A stretch of DNA of 64,000 nt from NCBI RefSeq assembly GCF_008698145.1, contig NZ_RZNZ01000004.1, positions 151,635 through 215,634 on the forward strand, in the 5' to 3' direction. Positions 34,829 to 43,535 of the stretch are shown one piece after another. A program made the position numbers and the translations under genes. Each line of letters starts with the position of its first letter. Position 1 is the first letter of the stretch. Below the pieces are notes generated by a model. That model saw only the letters and a list, made by a program, of their open reading frames with translations, did not search any database and was not told the DNA's origin. Source of the stretch: Bifidobacterium vespertilionis (GTDB lineage Bacteria > Actinomycetota > Actinomycetes > Actinomycetales > Bifidobacteriaceae).

Positions 34829-37147
34829 ATGAGCAAGGACGCCAAACCCACCATCTATTCCATCGCCAAACGCCTCAATCTCAGTCCCTCCGCCGTTTCC
34901 CGCGCGCTGAACCACCCCGGCCGCATGAGCGAGCAGACCGAGGAGCTGATCCGGCGCACGGCGCACGAGATGGGATATGTGAAGGTGAGGCAGCTGCGAC
35001 GGCCCGCCTCGAATCTGGTGGCGGCGCTGACGCCCAACCTGTCCGACCGCAAATCGGAGGCCCTGCTGAGGGCTGCGAAGCGGCGACTGGATGCCCGAGG
35101 CTTCCATACGCTGATCTTCGAGGAGACCGATATGGTCACCGGAGACGGCCTGTCCCCAAGGTTCCTGGAATCCGGAGCGACCGGCGCCATCCTCTACCAT
35201 CCACTGAACCTGTCCGGCCAGGAGATCCTGAAGCTGGCCGGACAGATGCCCGTCATTGCGGTGGATCGCAATGTTCCCCGTGTCGTCGGCGCGCAAATCG
35301 ATCCGGATCAGGCCACGGAACAGGCCCTTGACGCATTGCATGCGATGGGCCACGCCGGTCTGGTCTATCTGCAACGGGAAACGCCCACATGGGTCTCCGA
35401 ACATGTAGGGCAGCTGCTGGCCAAGGGGTGCGCGGCCCGCGGCATGCAATTCCGCGTGCTGCGCAACTGCCTGTCCGTGCCGCAGGCCGGATCGGGTACA
35501 TTGGAGCGGTTCCTGCGCAATCCGGCCAGCGCAGTCTTCGCCTCCACCGGCAACATCGCGGCCGGTTTCGCGGTCGCCGCGCAGAGACGCGGCATCCGCA
35601 TCCCACAGGATCTTTCGCTCGTCATGCTCGGCGACAACCCCCATGAAAGCGTCATCTCCCCCGTCATCGCGCAGATCACCGAGCCGATGGACGATCTGGG
35701 CAAACAGGCCGCCGAAACGCTGATCGACATGATCGAGGATCCCAGGCACCCGCGGACCATCGATCTGCGCCAGCCCTCATGCTTCCTTCCGGGTGCCAGC
35801 ATCGCCAAGCCCAACACCCGGCGCAGCGCACCGGCCTCCACCATCCGCGAGGACCCCCTGCACATGCAGACCAGCGAGCGCATCACGCTCACCGTGCTGT
35901 CCTCCTCGATCCGGGACCTCGAGCCGCTCATCGAGCGCTACCAACAGGAGCATCCGAACATCGAGGTCCAACCGCAGAAGGGCGGCATGGCCGATTTCGA
36001 TGGCAATACCGCCAATCAGAACGGCACACTCGGCCAGGAAGGCACCTTGGCCGAATACCGGCGGCGATTCCGCCACAACGAGGACGTGCCGGATCTGCTG
36101 GTCACCGAATACCGCAACCTGCCCCAGTTGGAAAGCGACGGCATGCTCCTCAACTTCTCCGCGCCGCTGATCGAGAACACTTACAAGCCCCGCTTCCGCG
36201 ACGACTGCTGGCAGGCCGTGCACCGCCAGGCGGGACTGTACGGCGTGCCCTCCAATTACGGCACCATGGCCATGTTCTATCGCACGGACATTCTGGACCG
36301 GTTCGGCGGCGCGCCGCCGCGAACATGGCATGATCTGATCGATCTGGGAGCGAGGATCCACAATGAGGATCCGGCGATCACACTCACCTGGCTGGACACC
36401 ATCTACACCTCGCACTATGCGGCGCTGCTGCGCATGGGCGGCGAAGACCTATGGCAGGTGGACGACGACGCCGATCGCATCGATCTGCGGCTCAACACCG
36501 CGTGCGCGCGCAGAACGGCGGCGCTGCTGCAGGACGCCATCGACAGCGGGGTGATGCATGCGGGCCCCTTCACCGGGCATGAACGAGACGAGGCCCTGCG
36601 CAGCGGCAACTTCCCCATCATCGTGCATGCCAACTGGCAGTCGGACAACATCGCGCGCGTCTTCCATGACTGTCCGGGCCTATGGAAGGTCGCCATGCCG
36701 CCATCGTTCGGGGAGGCGACCCAACTGCACAGCGCGATGATCGGCGGCGGCGCGATTGCGATCAGCAGCAAAATCCCCTCATCCAAACGCGCGGCGGCCC
36801 TGCATTTCGCGTTCTGGGCGCAATCCAACCCCACGGCCGTGGATCTGATGTCGCCGCGAACGCTGTCCGCCACGCAGTACTTCCAGCGCAGGGCGCAGAT
36901 CGAGCAGCGCATCGACCCGTTCTTCCAGCAGCAGATCCTCCCGATTTTCCTCGAATCGGCCTCATTGGCCCCGCCCGCGCACTATCTGCCGTTCAGCACG
37001 CAGACCGAAATGGCCTTCCAACGCACGATGGTGCCGTTCCTCAAACCGGGCGGCGCCTCGCAGAATCATCTGGCCGACTGGCAGGAGCAGCTGGCCGCCT
37101 ACGCCATCTCGCGCGGCTACACCGTCGCCACGCACGACGACGAGTGA
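34829..37147 (+). CDS. LacI-family regulator fused to a solute-binding (SBP_bac_1-like) domain
   Basis: This 772-residue protein joins two modules. Residues 8-53 form a LacI helix-turn-helix (TIYSIAKRLNLSPSAVSRAL), and residues 60-330 the LacI effector domain (LSLVMLGDNPHESVISPV). From about residue 346 (MQTSERITLTVLSSSIRDLE) to the end the sequence resembles an extracellular solute-binding protein, with GLYGVPSNYGTMAMFYRTDIL and FGGAPPRTWHDLIDLG, typical of sugar-binding lipoproteins. There is no signal sequence, so this binding domain is cytoplasmic. The gene is divergent from a real binding lipoprotein with its permeases. It may sense two ligands, or the same oligosaccharide after import. 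The ribosome-binding site is weak, which fits a leaderless transcript. Confidence 0.88.
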   Translation: MSKDAKPTIYSIAKRLNLSPSAVSRALNHPGRMSEQTEELIRRTAHEMGYVKVRQLRRPASNLVAALTPNLSDRKSEALLRAAKRRLDARGFHTLIFEETDMVTGDGLSPRFLESGATGAILYHPLNLSGQEILKLAGQMPVIAVDRNVPRVVGAQIDPDQATEQALDALHAMGHAGLVYLQRETPTWVSEHVGQLLAKGCAARGMQFRVLRNCLSVPQAGSGTLERFLRNPASAVFASTGNIAAGFAVAAQRRGIRIPQDLSLVMLGDNPHESVISPVIAQITEPMDDLGKQAAETLIDMIEDPRHPRTIDLRQPSCFLPGASIAKPNTRRSAPASTIREDPLHMQTSERITLTVLSSSIRDLEPLIERYQQEHPNIEVQPQKGGMADFDGNTANQNGTLGQEGTLAEYRRRFRHNEDVPDLLVTEYRNLPQLESDGMLLNFSAPLIENTYKPRFRDDCWQAVHRQAGLYGVPSNYGTMAMFYRTDILDRFGGAPPRTWHDLIDLGARIHNEDPAITLTWLDTIYTSHYAALLRMGGEDLWQVDDDADRIDLRLNTACARRTAALLQDAIDSGVMHAGPFTGHERDEALRSGNFPIIVHANWQSDNIARVFHDCPGLWKVAMPPSFGEATQLHSAMIGGGAIAISSKIPSSKRAAALHFAFWAQSNPTAVDLMSPRTLSATQYFQRRAQIEQRIDPFFQQQILPIFLESASLAPPAHYLPFSTQTEMAFQRTMVPFLKPGGASQNHLADWQEQLAAYAISRGYTVATHDDE

Positions 37148-37193
37148 GCGGGCGGGGATGACCCCGTCTTCCAAGCGAAGCGGGACCGGCTTC

Positions 37194-37361
37194 GTCATCC
37201 TGAGCACTGAGCCGTGAAACGGACAGCCCAGCGAGCTGTCCGTAGGCGAGGGGAGCCGCCGCCAAGGCGGCGACGGTCCGGCGGAGTCGGACACAGCGGA
37301 GCCGAAGGATCCTTAATCCTACACATCAAGTTAAGGATCCTTCGCTGCTGCTCAGGATGAC
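37194..37361. repeat. REP-like composite palindrome, copy 4
   Basis: The GTCATCCTGAGC ... GAAGGATCCTTAA arm contains an insert with the same hairpins as copy 1 in inverse order, including GGACAGCCCAGCGAGCTGTCC (37221-37241), then the TTAAGGATCCTTC ... CTCAGGATGAC arm. Apart from the palindrome at 37408-37450 nothing else is seen in 37148-37492. Confidence 0.85.
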
Positions 37362-37407
37362 GTGGCATGCAACCCAGTTCGTCCGGCCTTCACACACGCA
37401 TCAAGCT

Positions 37408-37450
37408 GAAATAAATGTCAAAACCAACATTTATTTCCGGAAATAAATGT
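37408..37450. promoter_or_regulatory. Perfect AT-rich palindrome upstream of the second DUF4143 ATPase
   Basis: GAAATAAATGT (37408-37418), its complement ACATTTATTTC (37427-37437) and another GAAATAAATGT (37440-37450) are arranged so that 37427-37450 is a perfect 24-bp palindrome with arms ACATTTATTTCC and its complement. It ends 42 bp before the start codon. An autoregulatory operator is plausible. Confidence 0.65.
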
Positions 37451-37492
37451 CAAGTTGTACACTATTTTCAGTAACTGTAGGCGGGAGGAATC

Positions 37493-38818
37493 ATGCATAG
37501 GCACATAGACGCACGCTTGGATGCCTGGCGCCAATCAAGCAGACGCAAACCGTTGGTGCTGCTCGGAGCACGTCAGGTGGGCAAGACCTATGCCATCACC
37601 CACTTTGCCCAACGCGGCTTCGATGACATGGCCTACGTGGACTTCTCCCGCGATCCAAGGGCGGCAGCGATCTTTGATAATTCCATCGCGCCGGCGAATA
37701 TTGTCCGTGGGCTGGAGCTGCTGCTGCGCAAACCCATCGACCCGGAACGCACGCTGATCGTGTTCGACGAAGTCCAGCTATGCGAGCAAGCCCTGACCAG
37801 TCTCAAATACTTTTGCGAAGACGCTCCCCAGTATCATGTCATTGCGGCAGGCAGTCTGCTCGGCGTCAGGGTGAACCGGAGCCGGTATTCCTTCCCCGTT
37901 GGCAAAATCGACATGATGACCCTCCACCCCATGGACTTCGAGGAATATCTATGGGCACGGAATGACCAGCGACTGGCCGACGCGATCCGCCAAGCCTGCG
38001 AACAGCCCTCACACCCGTTCGTCTTCCATGATCGGTCCATGGATGCCATGCGCGAATACATGCTCGTGGGAGGGATGCCCGAAGCGGTCGACGTTTACAT
38101 GAACGAGCGGGAATCCCCGTTGGATGCGCTCGACTCCGCGCGCACGGTACAGAGGAACATCATCACCGCCTACACGGCGGACATGGCCAAGTACACCACC
38201 GCCAGGGAAACACAGCGCGTGGTAGAGGCCTGGAACAGCATTCCAAGGCAACTTGCACGGGAGAACCACAAGTTCCAGTACAAGGCGATCAAGTCCGGCG
38301 GGCGTGCAAATGCCTATCAGGGAGCACTGTCATGGCTGGTGTCGGCGGGCATCGTTACACGATTGACGCAGGTCAGTGATCCCATCGCACCACTGAAAAG
38401 CTTTGAGGATCCATCCGCATTCAAAATCTATCTGGCGGACACCGGCCTGTTGTCCTGCCTGTACGATGCCGTGCCGGAGGATCTGCTGCCCATGGACAAC
38501 AAGGTTGCGGCCTTCCGAGGCGGGTTGAACGAGAACGTGGTGCTTCAGCAGCTCACCGCGCGCGACGCGCATCCATATTACTGGGGTACAACCAGCAAAG
38601 CCGAGGTGGAATTCGTGGCGCGTGATCACCATGGAGACGTGATTCCGATCGAGGTGAAGTCCGGTCGCAACGTCACGGCCCGCAGTCTGAGCACATATCG
38701 GGATAAGTATCATCCACCGTACGTCGTCCGCATCAGCGCGAAGAATTTCGGTGAAGATAATGGTTTCCGCAGTCTTCCCCTGTATGCCGCCTGGGTGCTT
38801 GGAGCACAGCTGCGGTAA
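37493..38818 (+). CDS. AAA-family ATPase with DUF4143 C-terminal domain (second copy)
   Basis: A 441-residue ATPase with Walker A GARQVGKT (residues 25-32), Walker B TLIVFDEVQLCEQAL with the family DEVQ, sensor-like VIAAGSLLGV, and the DUF4143 half including YLADTGLLSCLYD and a nuclease-fold-like tail TTSKAEVEFVARD ... IPIEVKSG. The E-x-K pattern there resembles a PD-(D/E)XK core, although activity is unproven. The ATG follows GGGAGGAATC. It belongs to a different subgroup from the copy at 10292-11671. It sits as an isolated insert between REP-like repeats, splitting the RG-I region, so it may be a cargo or mobile gene. Confidence 0.9.
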   Translation: MHRHIDARLDAWRQSSRRKPLVLLGARQVGKTYAITHFAQRGFDDMAYVDFSRDPRAAAIFDNSIAPANIVRGLELLLRKPIDPERTLIVFDEVQLCEQALTSLKYFCEDAPQYHVIAAGSLLGVRVNRSRYSFPVGKIDMMTLHPMDFEEYLWARNDQRLADAIRQACEQPSHPFVFHDRSMDAMREYMLVGGMPEAVDVYMNERESPLDALDSARTVQRNIITAYTADMAKYTTARETQRVVEAWNSIPRQLARENHKFQYKAIKSGGRANAYQGALSWLVSAGIVTRLTQVSDPIAPLKSFEDPSAFKIYLADTGLLSCLYDAVPEDLLPMDNKVAAFRGGLNENVVLQQLTARDAHPYYWGTTSKAEVEFVARDHHGDVIPIEVKSGRNVTARSLSTYRDKYHPPYVVRISAKNFGEDNGFRSLPLYAAWVLGAQLR

Positions 38819-38859
38819 GCTCCCTGCCGCCATCCCGAGCCAAGGCCACAGTGCGCGGA

Positions 38860-39050
38860 ATCAAGGATCCTTCGCTGCGCTCAGGATGACTGGGGTTCTT
38901 ATGTCATCCTGAGCGAAGCGGGACCGGCTCCGTCATCCTGAGCGAAGCGGGGACCGGCTCTTCTCGTCATCCTGAGCGAAGCGTAGCGGAGCCGAAGGAT
39001 CCTTAATCCTACACATTAAGTTAAGGATCCTTCGCTCCGCTCAGGACGAC
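38860..39050. repeat. REP-like repeats, copy 5 (multiple arms)
   Basis: Here the arms are multiplied: one TCAAGGATCC...CTCAGGATGAC unit, three GTCATCCTGAGCGAAGC half-units in a row (near 38902, 38931 and 38966) and one complete unit to 39050. It fills most of the 330-bp gap before the GH28 gene. Confidence 0.8.
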
Positions 39051-39063
39051 GTCCACTCGCCCT

Positions 39064-39158
39064 TGTTGACAGATGTTGACACCCGCCGTGCCGAAAACGC
39101 CTAGAATGGCCGCACATGCAAGGACGCACGGAAAGGTGTTGACAGATCATGACAACAC
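39064..39158 (+). promoter_or_regulatory. TGTTGACA operator region of the GH28 operon
   Basis: A tandem TGTTGACA pair with 2-nt spacing (39064-39081) matches that at 34791-34808. A third TGTTGACA at 39137-39144 belongs to a GTGTTG...CAACAC inverted repeat (39136-39158) that overlaps the start codon. TAGAAT at 39102-39107 is a -10 candidate with a long 20-nt spacing. The LacI-SBP fusion is the obvious candidate regulator. Confidence 0.5.
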
Positions 39159-40438
39159 TCGCATACACCCCTCAGCAGTTCGGCGCGGCGGCCGATGGCA
39201 GGACATTGGACACCGCCGCGCTGCAGGCCGCCATCGATGCGGCGGCCGACGCCGGAGGCACCGCGCTTGTTCCCCCCGGAACCTATCTGACCGGTTCGCT
39301 GTTTCTGGGCAGCGACATGGAACTTCATCTGGAGGAAGGTGCCGTTCTGCTCGGCAGCACGCGCCGCGAGGACTATGCCACCCGCCGTTCGCGCGTGGCG
39401 GGCGTGGAGATGGACTGGCCGGCCGGCGTGATCAACGCCTTCGGACAGCGCAACGTGCGCATCACCGGCGACGGCGCGATCGACAGCAACGGCCCGGTGT
39501 GGTGGGACCGCTACTGGGGACCCGATCGCAAGGGCGGCATGCGCGCCGACTACGAGCGCCGGGGCCTGAGATGGGCCGTGGATTATGACTGCGAGCGCCC
39601 GCGCAACGTAATCGTGCACGAATGCGAGAACGTGGAGCTCACCGGCTTCATATCCCGCCGATCGGGCTTCTGGAACGTGCATATCTGCTACAGCTCGGAC
39701 GTGCACGTGGATGGGCTCACGATCACGGACGGACAGGGGCCGAGCACGGACGGCATCGACATCGACTCAAGCCGGAACGTGGTGGTGGAGCGCTGCGTGG
39801 TGGATTGCAACGACGACAGTATCTGCCTTAAGGCCGGTCGCGACGCCGACGGCCTGCGCGTGAACCGGCCGTGCGAGCATGTGGAGGTGCGCGACTGCCG
39901 ATTCCTGCGCGGCGCGGGCGTCACACTCGGCTCGGAGACCTCCGGCGGCATCCGGGACGTGTTCCTGCACGACATCACCTTCTCCGGCACCGCTTGCGGG
40001 TTCCGCATCAAATCGTTCACCACGCGCGGCGGCACGCTGGAGGGCATATCGGCATCCGGACTGTACATGGATGGCGTGCGCACGCCGTTCGAATGGGATC
40101 TGGCCTGGCACCCGGCCTACAGCGCCTGCACGCTGCCGGAGAGCTGGGATGGTCCCATACCAGAACGATGGAAGGTGCTGACGGCGCCCGTGCCGGCCGA
40201 TCTGGCCCTGCCCAGCGTACGGGATATCAGCGTGTCCGGCATACAGGCCACCGGCTGCGGGCAGGCGTTCATGATCCGCGGCCTCAAGGAGTCGCCGATC
40301 AGCGACGTGCGATTCGACAACGTGCGCGTGGAGGCCGGCGCGTTCGGCTCCATCGACGGCATCGACCGCTTCGACGTGACCAACCTCAATTTCACCCTCA
40401 ATCATGATGCATTCAGCGCAAAGGAGCATGTGGCATGA
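39149..40438 (+). CDS. GH28 glycoside hydrolase (polygalacturonase/rhamnogalacturonan hydrolase type)
   Basis: A 429-residue right-handed beta-helix enzyme of family 28. The catalytic pattern is visible as STDGIDIDSS, CNDDSICLKAG, GSETSGGIRD and FRIKSF, corresponding to the family's NTDGID, DD, GHGS and RIK sites. The third motif is changed relative to endo-polygalacturonases, which is common in exo-acting or RG-specific members. No signal peptide is present, so it acts on imported oligosaccharides. The stop overlaps the GH78 start (ATGA). It heads the GH28-GH78-esterase-GH105 run. Release of galacturonate for UxaC/UxaB is the likely role. Confidence 0.92.
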   Translation: MTTLAYTPQQFGAAADGRTLDTAALQAAIDAAADAGGTALVPPGTYLTGSLFLGSDMELHLEEGAVLLGSTRREDYATRRSRVAGVEMDWPAGVINAFGQRNVRITGDGAIDSNGPVWWDRYWGPDRKGGMRADYERRGLRWAVDYDCERPRNVIVHECENVELTGFISRRSGFWNVHICYSSDVHVDGLTITDGQGPSTDGIDIDSSRNVVVERCVVDCNDDSICLKAGRDADGLRVNRPCEHVEVRDCRFLRGAGVTLGSETSGGIRDVFLHDITFSGTACGFRIKSFTTRGGTLEGISASGLYMDGVRTPFEWDLAWHPAYSACTLPESWDGPIPERWKVLTAPVPADLALPSVRDISVSGIQATGCGQAFMIRGLKESPISDVRFDNVRVEAGAFGSIDGIDRFDVTNLNFTLNHDAFSAKEHVA

Positions 40439-43230
40439 GCGACGCAGCCATCATCGGAACCCCATACGGACTGACCACGGACGATGCGGATGCACCGTGG
40501 AATGCGGCCGCGCGACCGCGTTTCGCATGGATGATGCGGACGGCAACGACGGACGGGGACACAGCGGTCCGGCAGGGCGCCTATGAGATCGCGGTGACCG
40601 ACGACGTGACCGGCCGTGAGCTCTGGCGCTCCGGGCGCGTGGCGTCCGGGGAGCAGTCGAATGTGCGCTACGCGGGTCCGGCTCTGGAGCCCGGACGGCC
40701 GTATTCGTGGCGCGTGCGCGTGTGGGACGGGGACGGGACGCCGACCGCGTTCGGCGGACCGGCCCGTTTCGCCGTGGGGCTGGTGGATGATGACTGGCGG
40801 GCCTCGTGGATCGAATCGTCAGAAGCGCTGGATGCGATCGCGAAATGGGTGCCGGCCCGCGAGGACAACCGGGGACCGCACGGCTTTGAGCCGGGACGAT
40901 CGGATACCGGCAACGTGTACTGGTATGCGCGGTCGGGCGCATCGGCGGAGGCCGTCGCCCCGCCACAGGACGCGCGTGCCGGTTCCCCGATCGTCCGCGC
41001 GATCGCGTACGTCTGCTGCGCGCACGATTACGAGCTGCATGTGTGCGGCAGGCGGATCGGCCGCGGGCAGAATTTCGACTACCCGTCCGAATCGCGCTAT
41101 CAGGCGTGGGACGTGACCGATGCGGTGACCGCCGCAGTCTCCGGGACGCCCGGCGCCAACGACTCCGGCTTCCCGGCGATCGAACTGCTGTGCCGATGGT
41201 ACGGCGGCGGCCAGGGGCGCTGCCCGGACACCAAGCCGGCGCTTCTGGCGCACATGATCGTATGGCATGCCGACGGCGCGCGGCGGGATCTGGGCACGGA
41301 CGGATCATGGCTGGTCGCGCCCGGACCGTACGGCGGCGATGTGCTGCGCAACGGCGAGGGCGATTTCGTGGAGACGTGGGACGCGAACAGGGCGAATCCC
41401 GCCAAGTGGCATCCGGCCGTGGTGCTGGGAGCCCACCCCTGCGCCGATTTCCCGCATCTGACGGCCGAGCTGGGCCATGTCACGGACATCCCGACCGCAC
41501 CGGTCTCGGTCACGCGACTGAGCGACGGCACCACGGTGGCCGATTTCGGGCGAATCATCACCGGGCGGTTCTCGGTGGATTTCCCGGCCGGCCTCGCCGC
41601 CGCGGCTTCAGGCGATCCGATCACCCTGCATGTGGGCTATGAGCTGGATGAAACCGGTCATGTGAAAACCGACGCGCACGACCCGGCCAACCAGGCCTCG
41701 GACCTGCGGTTCATCGTCACCCCGCCGGCGGACGGACAGGCATTCGCCTACAACGCCTGGGACACGCTGTGCTTCCGCTACGTCACCGTGCCGCCGCTGC
41801 GCGACGCCGCCGAACAAGCCCTGCCTCTGGCCGGCGATGCGATTCGCGCGCGCATCGCCCACGCCGAAGTGCCAGCCGATGGACGGGCCACACTGGCCAC
41901 GTCAAACCCCATGCTGGACCGGGTGTTCGAGCTCATGAGCCATTCGGCGCTGCACTGCACCACCAACCAGTTCATGGACACGCCCACCCGCGAGCGAGGC
42001 CAGTTCCTGTGCGACGGGTTCAACATCAGCCGCGCCACGATGGTCGGCTGGCGAGAGCGTGCCACCACGGCCAAGGCGATCCGGCAGTTCCTCGATTCGC
42101 AGACCCGCTGGTGGTCCGGCCGCCCGGAGGATTCCGGCAAGTACAACAGCGTGTATCCGAACGTGGATCTGGGCCGTGACATCCCGGATTTCACGCTCAT
42201 GATGCCACGCTGGGTGCGCGAGTACTACATGCAGTCCGGTGATCTGGATCTGGTGCGCGAGGCCATGCCGTACTTGGAACGCACGGCCGACTACCCACTG
42301 CGATCGGTCGCGCAGGATGGACCGCTGGCAGGTCTGGTGGTGGAGCTGGACGGCGGCGGAAGCTCCCCGAAGGCACCGTATTACCACGGCATCATCGACT
42401 GGCCCAAGCCGGGTCGTTTCGGGTATGACGCGGATTGCGCGGCGCGCACGGTCATCAACGCGCTGGCATACCGGGCGCTGGACGACGTGGCTTGGCTGGC
42501 CGGCACCGTGGGCGACGGCGCATCCGCATCGCGGCGGCGAGAGCAGGCGCGGGCCCTGCGTGAGGCGATCAACGCCAAATTGTTCGACGCGCACGGCCGC
42601 GGCCTGTACATGGATGGACTCAAGGCGGACGGCACGCCTAGCGATCATGAAAGCCAGCACGCGAGCTCCTATGCGCTGGCGTTCGGCATCGCGCCGGACG
42701 ATCCGTCCGCACGCGCCAAGCTGGCCGATCACGTGGCTTCGCTGGGCATGAAACAGGGACCGATGACCGCGGACGTGCTGGTCAAGGCGCTGTGCGACGC
42801 GGGTCGACGGGACGCGGCCGTGCGGCTGCTGACCAATCCGGACGACTATGGCTGGGCACGGATCATCCGCGACTACGATGCCACCTTCACCTGGGAGCAG
42901 TGGCAGTATCCCACGCTCGGCACCGGTTCCAGCCAGTCGCACGGCTGGGGAGCGGCCGCGCTGCAATACGTGGTTGAGCGGATTCTGGGCGTGGAGGTAA
43001 CCACGCCGGGCGCCGCGACCGTGCGCATCGATCCGGCCCTCGATGCGCTGGACCGCATCGAGGGGACGGTGGCCACCCAGCGCGGGCCGGTGGGCGTGCG
43101 ATGGGAGCGCGGCGACGAGGCAGGTCGAGGCACCTTGCACGTCGATCTGCCGGCCAACGTGACCGCCACGATCGCACTTCCCAGCGGCGACGTCACCGTG
43201 ACCGGCGGGGCGCATGACTTCATGTACTGA
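40435..43230 (+). CDS. GH78 alpha-L-rhamnosidase
   Basis: A 931-residue multi-domain rhamnosidase. N-terminal fibronectin-like and carbohydrate-binding modules (YEIAVTDDVTGRELWRSG, YSWRVRVWDGDG) precede the catalytic (alpha/alpha)6 barrel with the diagnostic DTPTRERGQFLCDG near residue 515 and the GSSQSHGWGAAALQYV segment near residue 830; a C-terminal beta domain follows. It should free L-rhamnose from RG-I fragments in the cytoplasm. It overlaps the GH28 gene by 4 nt, implying translational coupling. The rhamnose could enter the RhmD/RhmA route at the left of the window if a rhamnose dehydrogenase exists elsewhere. Confidence 0.94.
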   Translation: MSDAAIIGTPYGLTTDDADAPWNAAARPRFAWMMRTATTDGDTAVRQGAYEIAVTDDVTGRELWRSGRVASGEQSNVRYAGPALEPGRPYSWRVRVWDGDGTPTAFGGPARFAVGLVDDDWRASWIESSEALDAIAKWVPAREDNRGPHGFEPGRSDTGNVYWYARSGASAEAVAPPQDARAGSPIVRAIAYVCCAHDYELHVCGRRIGRGQNFDYPSESRYQAWDVTDAVTAAVSGTPGANDSGFPAIELLCRWYGGGQGRCPDTKPALLAHMIVWHADGARRDLGTDGSWLVAPGPYGGDVLRNGEGDFVETWDANRANPAKWHPAVVLGAHPCADFPHLTAELGHVTDIPTAPVSVTRLSDGTTVADFGRIITGRFSVDFPAGLAAAASGDPITLHVGYELDETGHVKTDAHDPANQASDLRFIVTPPADGQAFAYNAWDTLCFRYVTVPPLRDAAEQALPLAGDAIRARIAHAEVPADGRATLATSNPMLDRVFELMSHSALHCTTNQFMDTPTRERGQFLCDGFNISRATMVGWRERATTAKAIRQFLDSQTRWWSGRPEDSGKYNSVYPNVDLGRDIPDFTLMMPRWVREYYMQSGDLDLVREAMPYLERTADYPLRSVAQDGPLAGLVVELDGGGSSPKAPYYHGIIDWPKPGRFGYDADCAARTVINALAYRALDDVAWLAGTVGDGASASRRREQARALREAINAKLFDAHGRGLYMDGLKADGTPSDHESQHASSYALAFGIAPDDPSARAKLADHVASLGMKQGPMTADVLVKALCDAGRRDAAVRLLTNPDDYGWARIIRDYDATFTWEQWQYPTLGTGSSQSHGWGAAALQYVVERILGVEVTTPGAATVRIDPALDALDRIEGTVATQRGPVGVRWERGDEAGRGTLHVDLPANVTATIALPSGDVTVTGGAHDFMY

Positions 43231-43251
43231 GCGAAATGGGACCGGTCTTCC

Positions 43252-43465
43252 CGTCATCCTGAGCACTGAGCCGTGAAGCGGGCAGCCCGGTGGGCTGTCC
43301 GTAGGCGAAGGGAGCCGCCGCCAAGGCGGCGACGGTCCGGCGTAGCCGGACACCGCAGCGCGGAGTCGAAGGATCCTTGACCTTCACACCTACCCTGCCA
43401 TGCAATATTGCGCGCAACGTTAAGGATCCTTCGACTCCGGCCTAACGGCCTCCGCTCAGGATGAC
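43252..43465. repeat. REP-like composite palindrome, copy 6
   Basis: As copies 1 and 4, with the inserted hairpin cassette (GGGCAGCCCGGTGGGCTGTCC, CCGCCGCCAAGGCGGC, GTCCGGCGTAGCCGGAC) between GTCATCCTGAGC and GAAGGATCC, followed by the opposite arm ending in CTCAGGATGAC. It occupies the 305-bp gap between GH78 and the second CE12-type gene. Confidence 0.85.
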
Positions 43466-43535
43466 ATAAGAGGACCAACCGCCATTCAGGATGAAGGACC
43501 ACGACCTTAGACCACATCACAGAGGAAGGAACAAC

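Noticed and set aside
38860..39050. Possible CRISPR array
   Set aside because: The repeats are palindromic arms with no unique spacers of constant length, and no cas genes are near.
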